In this document: piece by piece, positions 17,832-26,790 of the stretch
Position numbering within the stretch: the first letter of the stretch is position 1
Layout of the letters: the number at the start of each line of letters is the position of its first letter
DNA from: a virus
Length of the DNA stretch: 53,388 nucleotides
Virus record (IMG/VR): IMGVR_UViG_3300015245_000011
Location: 1 to 53,388 of that record
Direction: 5' to 3' (one strand)
Program-made: the position numbers and the translations under genes
The notes under the pieces: model-generated
What the model was told of the DNA's origin: nothing
The model's input: the letters and a program-made list of their open reading frames with translations, nothing else
Databases searched by the model: none

Positions 17832-18455
17832 TCAGAGAGCCGCGTCAAGAGCATACACCACCTCAATCCGCGCCTCGCCGGTCGCCGCAAACACGCCACC
17901 AATCGCAGAGAGCACGACGGCCGTCGCTGCCGCATAGATCGGCTGGTTGCCGGAGTGAAACGCACTCTGGCCCGTAACCGCATTTAGGGCCACGCCATTG
18001 GTGCCCCACAGATCAATCGTGCTGCCGTCGCCGATGGTGTACCCCGTCAGTCCAGAACCCGTGCCAAAGGCGATCGTGTTGGTGACGAAGACCCCACTGA
18101 CGCGAGCCCCAGCGGGAATGGCATCCGTCGCACTGAGGATAGCGGCCGCATTGATTGACGACACCACCACCGTATGCCTGAGCAGTGGTGCCCCAATGGT
18201 CCAGTTGTTGAGGTCCTGGAAGGTGTACCCATCCTTGTCAAAATCCAGGTCGTAGGTGCCTTCTTCCACGTAGAAGTCCGCCGTGCCGTAGGTCGCGTTG
18301 TTCACAAAGGGATTGGCTTTCGGGACGGCGCCGGCCGCGTCATCAAATAACAGTGCGAGGGTGGCCGTGCCGGCAATCGTGACGGTGACGGTGACTCCCG
18401 TCACAATAGCCCCTGCGGTGGTTTGCAGGACGCGATTAAAATGCCGAATGGACAT
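17832..18455 (-). CDS. Tail appendage / fibre-type protein, 207 aa
   Basis: Almost entirely beta sequence. It has an N-terminal segment (GVTVTVTIAGTATLALLFDD) followed by ATYGTADFYVEEGTYDLDF, a motif seen in the head-binding or collar domains of phage fibres. The C-terminal part (YTIGDGSTIDLWGTN, then ARIEVVYA) looks like a small trimeric jelly roll. It lies between the ejection proteins and the tailspike and probably belongs to the tail-tip complex. Unlike the spike it has no signal sequence. Confidence 0.55.
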   Translation of the reverse strand: MSIRHFNRVLQTTAGAIVTGVTVTVTIAGTATLALLFDDAAGAVPKANPFVNNATYGTADFYVEEGTYDLDFDKDGYTFQDLNNWTIGAPLLRHTVVVSSINAAAILSATDAIPAGARVSGVFVTNTIAFGTGSGLTGYTIGDGSTIDLWGTNGVALNAVTGQSAFHSGNQPIYAAATAVVLSAIGGVFAATGEARIEVVYALDAAL

Positions 18456-18464
18456 GGCGTGTTC

Positions 18465-20930
18465 CTAGCGTGGCGTCACATCAAAGCGCAGCACCCCGCA
18501 GGCAGGGGTGATGGCGCCCGAGGCCGAATTATTAATCATGCGGGCGCGCACCGCATTGCCCCCGGTAATTTCCGCCGTCAGCACCAGGTCTTGTACCAGG
18601 GCACTGGCACACGACGCGGTGACAAAACTATTGGCCGCGGTGGTCGGATAGGGAGGTGTCGTAAAGACCGTGGTATTGGAATAGATCGCATCACTGATGG
18701 CAATTTTACAATTGGCATCGAGATTGTTCCACCCAGACCCGGTACACGACCCGCCAGCGACGCCCGCCGGAATCGCCGTCGTGCAATCATTATTGAAACA
18801 CACCATAAACGAGGTCGTCAGACGGGTATTGAGGGGCGACAACTCGGGACGTCCAATCGATGCATTGGCGCCGCTGCGCACATCCGCCGTAATGTAACCC
18901 GTATCGGGATTGGGAATCCACAGCGTGGAGGTAAAACTATCGGGGATAATGCTATCGAGGATGCGTAAGCCTTTGTTGACCTGCGCACAGGTCCCACCAC
19001 CACCGCACACGGTGGCGGTACAAACCCCGGCCCCAAACCCTAAATTCCCCCCACTCATGAGAAAATCGCAGTCGCTACTCGTGTAGCAGGTGCGCCCATT
19101 CCAGGCCCCGCCGACACAGAAACTGCCGCAGGCCGCGCCGTTATTGGTACACTGCGCTTCCGCCCAGACTTCCCGGGTGTCTTGCGGCATACAAATGGCA
19201 TCGCCGCCAGCGCAGGTGAGGCCTCCGGAGGTATTGGAGCACGGCGGATCGGTCGTTGTGCACAGCGCGCCGGCGTTCGCACCACTGGCACAGAGGCAGT
19301 GTTGCACGCCGGCAAAATAGGCCGGGGTCTGCCGCGTGCCGCGCAGATGCTCAATGGTCAGATTGCGCGTATTAATCAGGTTGAGCTTCGTGCGGGCGAG
19401 CGGGGTATTCGTGGCTGCGCCGTAGACCGGACGAATGGAGCCAATGTTGAAATCTTGCAGCTTCATATCATCGCTGGACTCAACATGGACGGTGGGACTG
19501 CGCGTCCCGCCTTCGGCCTGAAACATCGAAATGGTACAGCCGCCCGAGTTGAACAAATAGATTTCGTTATCTCTATTCGCCCCAAGCCCCATGTTGATAT
19601 CATTGAAGGACGTTTGCCCGCAGCGCCCCTGGTAAAAGGTAATGGGGCCACTGCGCTGCTGTCCCACCATCACATGCTCCACCCGGCTATATTCCAGGCC
19701 AAGCCCGTCAATGGTTTTAATATCGAGGCCCGTTGGTTCGGTGGTGGCGGTACGAAAGAGCACCGGGTTATACGGCGCATCACTCACCTGATTACTGTTG
19801 CGTACATCGACCCGCAGAAAGCTAAAATTGCACCCCCAACAGGTGGCGTTGTAATACATAATCCCGGCACTTTGGTAATTCGCATCGACCAGGAAATGCA
19901 CATGATCCATACTGAGCTGGAGGCGTGAGGACGTCCAGCCACTGCCACTGCCCGCCGTGAGCTGGTAGGCCGTCGCCTGGAACTTCAGCGCTTGCGTCCC
20001 GAGGACCTGGGGGAGTTCAAAACCCAGATTGCTGATACGCTGATTCCAGGCCGGCTGCGGATTAAAGGTCGTATAGCTCGCATCGCTAAAATGGGGCGCG
20101 TCTTCCGACCAGGTAATTTGACTGGTCCCCAGGGCGGTATCAAAGCTCGTGCCGCAGCCCATGAGCAGACTGGCGGTATCACTTTCGCCGACAAGCCAGA
20201 TGACGTTGTACTCATCTTTGCCGCCATAGGTGCGGGGCATGACAATCGAACTACAGCTTTTATAGAGCCCGCGCGGAAAATAGACGATGCCTCCCCGTGG
20301 GCTGAGACTGTCGGCTTGATCGGTACTGGCGCCGTAGGCGAGCCCGGTGCGTAAGCCATCGACGGCGGCCTGAATAGCCGCCCGATCATCATTGGTGTTA
20401 TTGCCAAAGGCGCCGTAGAGTGGATCGCGCACGCTGTAGCGTTGACTGAGCACCCAGGAGCGTGGGACGCGCAGATCATCGACGAGCGTAATGACCCCAG
20501 CGCTGACAAGAACGCGGGCAAAAATGACTGTGGAGGTTTGGGCGGCGGGTCTGGTCGCCGCTTTCTGCCAGAGATAGTGCGTGCCACGCTGCCGCGTCCA
20601 GGTACTGACGGCGGTACTGGTATCGCGGTGCAGGCCGAGCCAGTAAATCCCGTCACCTCCCGTCAGTGGCCCAAGGGTGGCGGCACTCTGCGTGACGTAG
20701 ATCAGGCTCAGCGTGCTGCCCTGCACGTAGCCCTGACAGGCAAAGGCGGCGAAGGTGGCTGACGAGGACGGCACAGGGGGTAAGCATCCTGACGTCTGAA
20801 ACGGCGCCAGGGCATCGCCAAAAAAGGCTTCAAGCTCGCGCTGCGGGTTGGGATCCCCATGCGTATTTCCTGCAAATGAACTATTGGAAAGTACAAAAAG
20901 AAGCATAGCCAGAATGACTAATCGTTTCAC
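18465..20930 (-). CDS. Tailspike with pectate-lyase-type beta-helix and signal peptide, 821 aa
   Basis: It carries a signal sequence (MKRLVILAMLLFVLSNSSFAG). From about residue 180 it shows the pectate-lyase-3/tailspike entry motif: YGAFGNNTNDDRAAIQAAVD followed by GGIVYFPRGLYKS. A long parallel beta-helix follows. A Cys-rich insert (about 540-660, more than 15 Cys) could form several disulphides, consistent with export. Such spikes cleave or bind surface polysaccharide. It starts with GTG at 20930; the CRISPR-like element at 20981-21001 lies 50 bases upstream in its leader. Confidence 0.75.
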   Translation of the reverse strand: MKRLVILAMLLFVLSNSSFAGNTHGDPNPQRELEAFFGDALAPFQTSGCLPPVPSSSATFAAFACQGYVQGSTLSLIYVTQSAATLGPLTGGDGIYWLGLHRDTSTAVSTWTRQRGTHYLWQKAATRPAAQTSTVIFARVLVSAGVITLVDDLRVPRSWVLSQRYSVRDPLYGAFGNNTNDDRAAIQAAVDGLRTGLAYGASTDQADSLSPRGGIVYFPRGLYKSCSSIVMPRTYGGKDEYNVIWLVGESDTASLLMGCGTSFDTALGTSQITWSEDAPHFSDASYTTFNPQPAWNQRISNLGFELPQVLGTQALKFQATAYQLTAGSGSGWTSSRLQLSMDHVHFLVDANYQSAGIMYYNATCWGCNFSFLRVDVRNSNQVSDAPYNPVLFRTATTEPTGLDIKTIDGLGLEYSRVEHVMVGQQRSGPITFYQGRCGQTSFNDINMGLGANRDNEIYLFNSGGCTISMFQAEGGTRSPTVHVESSDDMKLQDFNIGSIRPVYGAATNTPLARTKLNLINTRNLTIEHLRGTRQTPAYFAGVQHCLCASGANAGALCTTTDPPCSNTSGGLTCAGGDAICMPQDTREVWAEAQCTNNGAACGSFCVGGAWNGRTCYTSSDCDFLMSGGNLGFGAGVCTATVCGGGGTCAQVNKGLRILDSIIPDSFTSTLWIPNPDTGYITADVRSGANASIGRPELSPLNTRLTTSFMVCFNNDCTTAIPAGVAGGSCTGSGWNNLDANCKIAISDAIYSNTTVFTTPPYPTTAANSFVTASCASALVQDLVLTAEITGGNAVRARMINNSASGAITPACGVLRFDVTPR

Positions 20931-20966
20931 TAGACACCTAGAATAGACTGTGTTAAAGTACCAACG

Positions 20967-21061
20967 GCTCTGAAGTAGCTCCCTGGAAGGGATTGAAACG
21001 AAGATGAGCTCTTCTGTGATATCGGCCGTACAGGCAAAACGATATCCAGTTACTTCAGAGC
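20967..21061. repeat. 11-bp inverted repeat enclosing the CRISPR-like element
   Basis: GCTCTGAAGTA (20967-20977) and TACTTCAGAGC (21051-21061) are exact reverse complements, 73 bases apart. The CRISPR-like motif lies between them. The right arm overlaps the stop codon of the tail nozzle gene. The arms could close a long stem around the element in RNA, or mark the ends of a small inserted unit. Confidence 0.6.
20981..21001 (+). repeat. Solitary CRISPR-repeat-like element, copy A
   Basis: CCCTGGAAGGGATTGAAAC (20981-20999) followed by GA is shared base for base with 35178-35198. It has the two hallmarks of the 3' half of many type I/III CRISPR repeats: a short CCCT/AGGG hairpin and the ATTGAAAC end that becomes the crRNA 5' handle. 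Flanking bases differ between copies. No array follows. It lies in the 130-bp gap upstream of the tailspike gene. Confidence 0.65.
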
Positions 21062-22629
21062 TAAATCCTCATCGGTCGCGTCAAAGATTTCTGTGACAAT
21101 TGCCACTCGACGCCTCTGAGCGTCAGCGATCCTGCGCCGGTCAACTCCGTCCACAACACTTCGCCTGTGCGTCCAATATCCCAGAAGAGTTCGTCTTCGA
21201 TCTGCGCTTCCACTCCTGATCCTGGATACGCCTGGGCGGTAAGTGTGACGCGCTTGGTTTGCCTGACGTGTTGTGGCATCCGGGCTGGTCCCAAAACAAA
21301 ATCTCCCACCACTTGTTGCCCAGCGTAGATGGCAAAGAACTCCGCCAGAAACCGGCGCAGGTAGGCCCGACGCATCGGTTGCGGCAGCGGCGGAAAGCGC
21401 ACCTGCCAAGGAATCGGTACGCCGTCATCGCGCAGGTCCCCCGTAAAGATGCGTTGCACGGCGGGTTGGGCCGCGAGCCCGGCCTGCGTATAGGGCAGGG
21501 CGCCAGGTTCGAGGAGCAGGTTGCAGGTCGCCCAGGGCGTTGGAAAGGTACAGATGGTCCAGGCTTTCTTGGTCACATCGAACACGAACACTCGGTCAAG
21601 CCCGGTACTTTGCGGCGTCGACGGACAGGCGCAGATATAGAGCGGCGGATTTTGGGATTGCGTGGCGACCGAGAGATGCGCCGCAGTATAGTTGAGCCCG
21701 GTAATGTCGTCATGGCCAAAAATATAGGGCCGAATGTTGTCCGAAATGACCTGATCGTTGAGACCATTAAAAAGTGCAAAGCCGCGGTGCGTCAGACGGA
21801 TCATCCCGAAGTTCGGAATGAACTGCACGGTGCGCCCGGCAATACAACCCATATCCGTTTTCACCTGCGTAATCGTGGGCGCCGCGCTGCCGCCAAAGGC
21901 CCCTGAGGCTTGATAGGTTGAGAAGTCTTTAAAGAGCACTAGGACGTTATCCGGGGAAATCCCTGATTCTGCGATCGTAAAGACCCCGATGCCTGTGCCC
22001 GATTGCCCGTCATCCTTGGCTACAAAGAGCTGGTTACCCACGGGCCACGAATGAAAGTTTTCCACGTCACTCTGGCGTATCGACGAGGGGCCATCATAGG
22101 TCGACGTCGTTTGGGCCGTATTCCAGGCCCATACGGCGTTCTGGTGGATGACCATCCACTTGGCGCCAGGGATCATGTCTGCTGCTGGATCGGTCGGAAA
22201 GATGCTGAAGCTCGCGCCGTTGGTCACGTAAGGCACGGTATAGCCATCCGTCATGAGCGTCTGGTCCAGAAAATTCAGCATCGTGGGCGTGTCGTACTGG
22301 AGTGCAAACGTCCCCAGCAGCGTCCAGGGCGTCTCGCTGCGGTAGAGTTTCTGCGTGCCGTCCACTTCACTGGTAATACGCAGGCGAAAGATCGACCCAT
22401 TATTGAGAGAGAGCGAGTTGAGGTCCAGCACACTTACCACAGTCGCCGGGATCGTCGGTGGGGCTTCCACCGTGACCACCCCATCGCGGACCCGCAGTGC
22501 GCCCGTCTGATCGAGCAAAAAGTTCTCGCAGCGCAGCAGCTCAGTCGGCTTCAGCGTCCAGGGTGAGGCGACGGTGTTCAGGCCTCCACTGAAATCTGCT
22601 TTGGTGACTGGTTTCAGATTCTCAGGCAT
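21061..22629 (-). CDS. Tail nozzle / beta-propeller tail protein (P22 gp10 or T7 gp12-like), 522 aa
   Basis: An N-terminal segment DFSGGLNTVASPWTLKPTELLRCENFLLDQTGALRVRDG is typical of phage tail tubular/stabilisation proteins. It is followed by many beta blades (TQKLYRSETPWTLLGTFAL, HQNAVWAWN, MIRLTHRGFALFNGLND) expected of the nozzle propeller that closes the short tail. It lies directly after the adaptor gene, the expected order in podoviruses. Family assignment rests on pattern and order. Confidence 0.6.
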   Translation of the reverse strand: MPENLKPVTKADFSGGLNTVASPWTLKPTELLRCENFLLDQTGALRVRDGVVTVEAPPTIPATVVSVLDLNSLSLNNGSIFRLRITSEVDGTQKLYRSETPWTLLGTFALQYDTPTMLNFLDQTLMTDGYTVPYVTNGASFSIFPTDPAADMIPGAKWMVIHQNAVWAWNTAQTTSTYDGPSSIRQSDVENFHSWPVGNQLFVAKDDGQSGTGIGVFTIAESGISPDNVLVLFKDFSTYQASGAFGGSAAPTITQVKTDMGCIAGRTVQFIPNFGMIRLTHRGFALFNGLNDQVISDNIRPYIFGHDDITGLNYTAAHLSVATQSQNPPLYICACPSTPQSTGLDRVFVFDVTKKAWTICTFPTPWATCNLLLEPGALPYTQAGLAAQPAVQRIFTGDLRDDGVPIPWQVRFPPLPQPMRRAYLRRFLAEFFAIYAGQQVVGDFVLGPARMPQHVRQTKRVTLTAQAYPGSGVEAQIEDELFWDIGRTGEVLWTELTGAGSLTLRGVEWQLSQKSLTRPMRI

Positions 22630-22638
22630 GCTGTGCTC

Positions 22639-23628
22639 TCATGGCACAATGGTGCCAAATCCACTACCATAAATAGGCCCACCAATATATGAACCGTAAG
22701 CCCTAACACTAAATGTACCATCAAGTTGCTGCCAAACAGGATCACCACAGATGTCTTTACAGGCTTCCAGAAAATCCTGCATCAAACTCTTGGCTTCTGC
22801 CCGGCTCTGCTCCGCCTCGCGCACCTTACTTAACACATACAGTTCCAATGGCGCCAGGAAGGCCGAGGGCAGCTCGACCGCATCCGTACTGAGACCCACG
22901 GGCAGTGGCCGACGCAAGCCCTTTAACCACACGCTACAGTGAGTCACCGGCGCGCCAATCTCATGCGTGCCAGGCCGCGTGCCCGCCCGGCCTCGCCTCA
23001 GCACCGAGACAACCTTGGTGGTCGCATTCACCAGGCGATACTCAATCAATTCACCTTCAATCCGTACCCACCCATAGGAGAGAAAATTGGTGGTATCGCT
23101 CACGGTAAACGACGTAACATTGGCTTGCGACAGCGCGACTGTCAGAGCAGTAACGGGATCAGTCTGGTTTGGGGCGCCGTAGAGCGACAGGTCCAGAGCC
23201 CCAGCCCGGCGATTCATGGAGTACGTCAGGGGCTGACCGACGTAGGCACTGGGGTAGATCCGCCACATCTCGTCCAGATACACGCACCGTAGTTGATTCA
23301 CCCACAGGGCTTCGACACTCACCCATTTTGAGTCGAGCGTGTATGACTCAGCCATATTGGTCGACGGAAAGACAAACCAGTCGGGGACGAGCCAGTTACA
23401 GCGCCTCGACATCTCCAGAATCCCATTCGTCAGCCAGCGATAGAGCGTCTGGGCTCTGAGGAACGACCCATCCAGATCAGGCTCAGGCTCGCCGGCGTCG
23501 TTGTACACCGGGTCCGGGATCTGGTCGCGGACACTGTTGATAATGGACGCGGCAGTCTCCACGGGTGTAAACGGATCGTAGACGCCAACAACTGCTTCGG
23601 CACTTAATACTGGAGGGATGTCAGCCAT
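22639..23628 (-). CDS. Head-tail adaptor protein (T7 gp11 / P22 gp4-like), 329 aa
   Basis: N-terminal helical part (ETAASIINSVRDQIPDPVY, then LRAQTLYRWLTNGILEMSRR) and a C-terminal helical part (APLELYVLSKVREAEQSRAEAKSLMQDF). They resemble adaptor proteins that dock under the portal, with a beta insert (about 140-220) between. Its start overlaps the upstream glycosyltransferase stop (TAATG) and the nozzle gene follows 9 bases later. Confidence 0.6.
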   Translation of the reverse strand: MADIPPVLSAEAVVGVYDPFTPVETAASIINSVRDQIPDPVYNDAGEPEPDLDGSFLRAQTLYRWLTNGILEMSRRCNWLVPDWFVFPSTNMAESYTLDSKWVSVEALWVNQLRCVYLDEMWRIYPSAYVGQPLTYSMNRRAGALDLSLYGAPNQTDPVTALTVALSQANVTSFTVSDTTNFLSYGWVRIEGELIEYRLVNATTKVVSVLRRGRAGTRPGTHEIGAPVTHCSVWLKGLRRPLPVGLSTDAVELPSAFLAPLELYVLSKVREAEQSRAEAKSLMQDFLEACKDICGDPVWQQLDGTFSVRAYGSYIGGPIYGSGFGTIVP

Positions 23629-24320
23629 TAGCGCACCGCCTTTGTCTTAACCTCTTGAGACTCCCACCACGAACTAATATAGTCGTCATCCGTAATACCC
23701 TTGGTCATCAAGTGTATCGTCTCTGCAAGAGCCGTCGCGTAGACCGGGATGTGTGCCCGCTTACAGCGGAGAAAAAAGCTCAGGTCTTCGCCCCATTTGC
23801 CGATATGATCAAACATTTCTTCTGGTGGCTGACACAAACGCTCAAGCTTTTCTATCGCCATGCGGTGGATGAGCAAACACCCACCCCCAGCGGCATCCAC
23901 CTGGAAGCACGGCACCGTGGTGTCGTACTCCATGAACGGCATAAAGCCCTGGTCTGCCTCATCCCACACCCAGAGCATCGGGTGATGGGGTAAGGCCTTG
24001 TGGCGATAGATCGCGGTCAGCACAGGTAACTGATACTGTTGCTGTAACTTCACCATCTTGAACACGATATCTGGCTCCATCATGTGGTCGGTATCGGTCA
24101 TCCAGATCCAGTCCCCGCGCATCTCACTCACCAGAAAGTTCCTGGCACTGCTGTGCAGAGAGAATGTAGCGCGAGTATAGTGGATGGTCTCACCCTGGCC
24201 ACAGAGGAACTCCGTGTTAAACTCCCGCATCGCGCCCCAAGACCAACAGAAAGGCTCTGGCACTGAAGGAACTCCGCCAAGGTAGCCACACGAACCTAAG
24301 CATCTAAGTCGATCGAGCAT
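23628..24320 (-). CDS. Glycosyltransferase, GT-A fold (family 2-like), 230 aa
   Basis: Contains the metal/nucleotide-sugar motif DTD within WIWMTDTDHMMEPD (about 76-78), an acceptor-site segment GGGCLLIHR and a catalytic-type GEDLSFFLRC. This is the pattern of GT-A enzymes that transfer sugar from a nucleotide donor. The ATG at 24320 is chosen because AAGGAGG precedes it by 5 bases; it lies inside the end of the previous glycosyltransferase gene. It is the last of three glycosyltransferase genes in tandem. It could decorate virion proteins or modify the host surface. Confidence 0.75.
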   Translation of the reverse strand: MLDRLRCLGSCGYLGGVPSVPEPFCWSWGAMREFNTEFLCGQGETIHYTRATFSLHSSARNFLVSEMRGDWIWMTDTDHMMEPDIVFKMVKLQQQYQLPVLTAIYRHKALPHHPMLWVWDEADQGFMPFMEYDTTVPCFQVDAAGGGCLLIHRMAIEKLERLCQPPEEMFDHIGKWGEDLSFFLRCKRAHIPVYATALAETIHLMTKGITDDDYISSWWESQEVKTKAVR

Positions 24321-25402
24321 GCGCCCTCCTTGTGCCTGAGCACTTGCCCCACGACACTGAGAAACTCTCGCGTTGTCTGGAGAAACGTATGCTGCTTCGC
24401 CCACATCTTGCCGCGCCTTCCCAGGTCATGGCGCCATTTATAGTCGGTCAGCACATGCACGACATGCTCAGCAAAGGCTTCTAAGTGCTGGGATGGCGGT
24501 GAGGGACAGACATCAATAGCTTTGTCAAAGGCCAGCTCAAAACTATCACTAGGCGCGGTCACCACGGGCACGCCCAGCGCACAGGCTTCCATGACGGAGA
24601 GGGGCATTACTTCACACGGCATGTTGGGCTCTGAGGGATAGGCCAGGACTTGGGCGCGTGACAGGGCCTCAAGTACGACGTTGCGTGAAGCACCCTCGGG
24701 ATGCAGTTCGAGGGACATACCTGGTTGATACATCTCATCTTCCATCGCATGCCAGAGCCCTGGATGATGCTGTTTCACCGTGTCGAGACGGGTATACACC
24801 ACCACATGGGCCTTGTGAAACCGCCGCCGAATGAGCGGATAGGCTTTGAGGAGGAGGGACAGGCCCCGCTCAGCAGAGGTATGGTAAAAAATACGCCCCT
24901 CCACGGGCCGTGGCAGGGGATAGACGCCGTAGTCCCATCCATTCGTCACCGTGTACCAGGGAATATCCGGCGTGAGTGTTGAGAGATGCTGCGCGCTAAT
25001 GTCGGTCGAGGCAATGTAGGCATCGACGGGCTCCTGCGCCATACGCTCACTATGCGGTGGGGTGATGGTCTGGTGCCAGGCCAGACGAATAGCCGCCGGC
25101 CAACCGGTGAGGGGCGAGGCATCGTGGAAGGCTAGGGCGACGTCAGCAATCTCATCAAGCAGAGGGCCACCGGCCATCGGATGGGCTGAGAGTCCCGGGA
25201 GAATGTGTCCATCAACTCGCCAACAGGTATAGAACCGCACGGTATGACTTTGCCGGGCAAGCATACGCGCGAGACCAAAGGCTGTCACCTCTGTGCCTGT
25301 CAGACCACGAGGATCCAGGCAGAGGGCGCTGGCGTCCAGGGCGCGCACCTGTCCCTGCGCGTGTCCAAGGCTGTCGGCGGAAAGGAGGAAGTCGAATAAC
25401 AT
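24296..25402 (-). CDS. Glycosyltransferase family 4-like (GT-B), 368 aa
   Basis: The N-terminal Rossmann domain includes GTEVTAFGLARMLARQSHTV, matching the Gly-rich donor-entry turn of GT4 enzymes. The C-terminal domain has IFYHTSAERGLSLLLKAYPL and AQVLAYPSEPNMPCEVMPLSVMEACALGVPVV, the E-x7-E-type motif that binds the sugar nucleotide. The length suits a complete enzyme. Its start overlaps the stop of a small gene (TAATG), and its end overlaps the GT2-like gene by 25 bases, so the three enzymes are made together. Confidence 0.75.
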   Translation of the reverse strand: MLFDFLLSADSLGHAQGQVRALDASALCLDPRGLTGTEVTAFGLARMLARQSHTVRFYTCWRVDGHILPGLSAHPMAGGPLLDEIADVALAFHDASPLTGWPAAIRLAWHQTITPPHSERMAQEPVDAYIASTDISAQHLSTLTPDIPWYTVTNGWDYGVYPLPRPVEGRIFYHTSAERGLSLLLKAYPLIRRRFHKAHVVVYTRLDTVKQHHPGLWHAMEDEMYQPGMSLELHPEGASRNVVLEALSRAQVLAYPSEPNMPCEVMPLSVMEACALGVPVVTAPSDSFELAFDKAIDVCPSPPSQHLEAFAEHVVHVLTDYKWRHDLGRRGKMWAKQHTFLQTTREFLSVVGQVLRHKEGACSIDLDA

Positions 25403-25596
25403 TAGAGGGTTTCCAAGTTTTTCAAGACCACTTTAAAGGCATCAAGACTGTTGCGTATCGTCGGATCACTAATATCAATTCTGGCAGCGACAAGGCACAT
25501 CTGTTCCACCATCTCCATTAGTAACACTTTCAACTCTTTAGGAATTGGGCCGATGATGATGGGGTCAACTGGCGCCGGATCAACAGCGATGGCCAT
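25402..25596 (-). CDS. Small helical protein between glycosyltransferases, 64 aa
   Basis: Not recognised. Residues 1-20 are Pro/Ile-rich (AIAVDPAPVDPIIIGP) and the rest is an amphipathic helix (LKVLLMEMVEQMCLVAARI). The ATG at 25596 with AAGGAC upstream overlaps the stop of the preceding GT gene. Tight coupling on both sides suggests a partner of the glycosyltransferases. Confidence 0.6.
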   Translation of the reverse strand: MAIAVDPAPVDPIIIGPIPKELKVLLMEMVEQMCLVAARIDISDPTIRNSLDAFKVVLKNLETL

Positions 25597-25598
25597 AG

Positions 25599-26753
25599 CT
25601 AGAGTCCTTCTTCTGCGATCCAATCGCAGTACTGATCCACAACGTGTGCCCAGTCAAAGCGTTTCCGTGCCTCAGCCATCATGGGACCACGTATCTCTTC
25701 CTGCCCTTCCGGATGCACCATGAGATGCACCGCTGCCATGGCGTATCTCCGCAAAGTTAACGCATCTCTTTCCGCATCACCTTCAATAGCAATACCCGCA
25801 ACTTGGTACTCACTCGCTGCCCAGAGGGGATTCACAATTGGGATAGCCCCTAATGCTTGAGATTCAAGCAGTGAGATATAGCCCGTCTCAAGAAAGTTCG
25901 TAGGCGCGCACATAATCCCCGTCTGCAACCACTCCCTATACAACGCCGGTTGTCCCAGGCGTCCGCGTAGAAACACCCCTGGTTGCTGGGCGAGCTTTAC
26001 CGTACGCGCATGCTGCCAGCGCACTGATGCTCGGTGCGTGAGCTTGTCGAGATTATCCCAGCCGTAAAACACATGCAGCTCCGCATCGGGCACCAGGAAC
26101 CGTATCAGTCGAAACGCCTGTAGCAACCCCATGAGTCCACGATCCGGCGAGGAGGCGTACATGAGGCGGTGTGGATGACGCTCCGGCAGTCCCAAAACGC
26201 CAAGATCAAGTTCATCAATGAGATCAGCGCTTTCTATCGGCCACTCTTGATACGCGCAGGTATACTCGGCTTCAAGCAAAGTAATCAGATCGCCACGAAT
26301 GCCGTTCCGGGACTGCTCTACCAGATCAGCAAAGAGGGGATGCGTCTCCCGGAGATACTGGCAGTGTGTGGCACAGAGGCCGATAATGCGGTCAAGCTTG
26401 TCCGCCCACTCGTCTTTCCAGGGCTCAAGGGTGTCGACGTCCTGAAAGACGGCCCAGACAGACTGCTGCGGGTTGCAGCCAAATTGGTCAAGGAGTTCGA
26501 TCCCGCGTACCAAAATATAGATCCCTGCATGCGTAGGATTAAACCTGGCGAGGTCTTCCCAGATCACCCCACGGTGCAGACGTGTGACAGCGGCAGGGAG
26601 TGGGGCATAGACCGTCACACTATGCCCTCGCGCTGCCAGACGCCAGGCCATCTCACACACAAAGGTCTCAGAGCCGCCGATGCCAGGATCGTCGGGGGAC
26701 TGCCAATACCACGGCTCGTAGTGGCGAGGATTACAAATAAAAATGGTAGCCAC
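25599..26753 (-). CDS. Glycosyltransferase family 4-like (GT-B), 384 aa
   Basis: N-terminal GIGGSETFVCEMAWRLAARGHSVTVYAP is the classic GT4 first-domain motif. The C-terminal domain shows LMYASSPDRGLMGLLQAFRLI and CAPTNFLETGYISLLESQALGAIPIV, with the conserved Glu residues and Gly loop. Starts with GTG at 26753. It resembles the enzyme at 24296-25402 in layout, so the pair may be ancient duplicates acting in sequence on one glycan. Confidence 0.75.
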   Translation of the reverse strand: MATIFICNPRHYEPWYWQSPDDPGIGGSETFVCEMAWRLAARGHSVTVYAPLPAAVTRLHRGVIWEDLARFNPTHAGIYILVRGIELLDQFGCNPQQSVWAVFQDVDTLEPWKDEWADKLDRIIGLCATHCQYLRETHPLFADLVEQSRNGIRGDLITLLEAEYTCAYQEWPIESADLIDELDLGVLGLPERHPHRLMYASSPDRGLMGLLQAFRLIRFLVPDAELHVFYGWDNLDKLTHRASVRWQHARTVKLAQQPGVFLRGRLGQPALYREWLQTGIMCAPTNFLETGYISLLESQALGAIPIVNPLWAASEYQVAGIAIEGDAERDALTLRRYAMAAVHLMVHPEGQEEIRGPMMAEARKRFDWAHVVDQYCDWIAEEGL

Positions 26754-26790
26754 TTAGGATGCATCCTCTCGTTGGCGTAGGATAAAGATC

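Noticed and set aside
19182-19928. Plus-strand frame opposite the tailspike
   Set aside because: A shadow frame; Arg/Gly-rich translation without domain features or start signals.
20941-21060. A CRISPR array
   Set aside because: Only one repeat-like unit is present at each of two distant places; there is no second regularly spaced copy, so no array exists.
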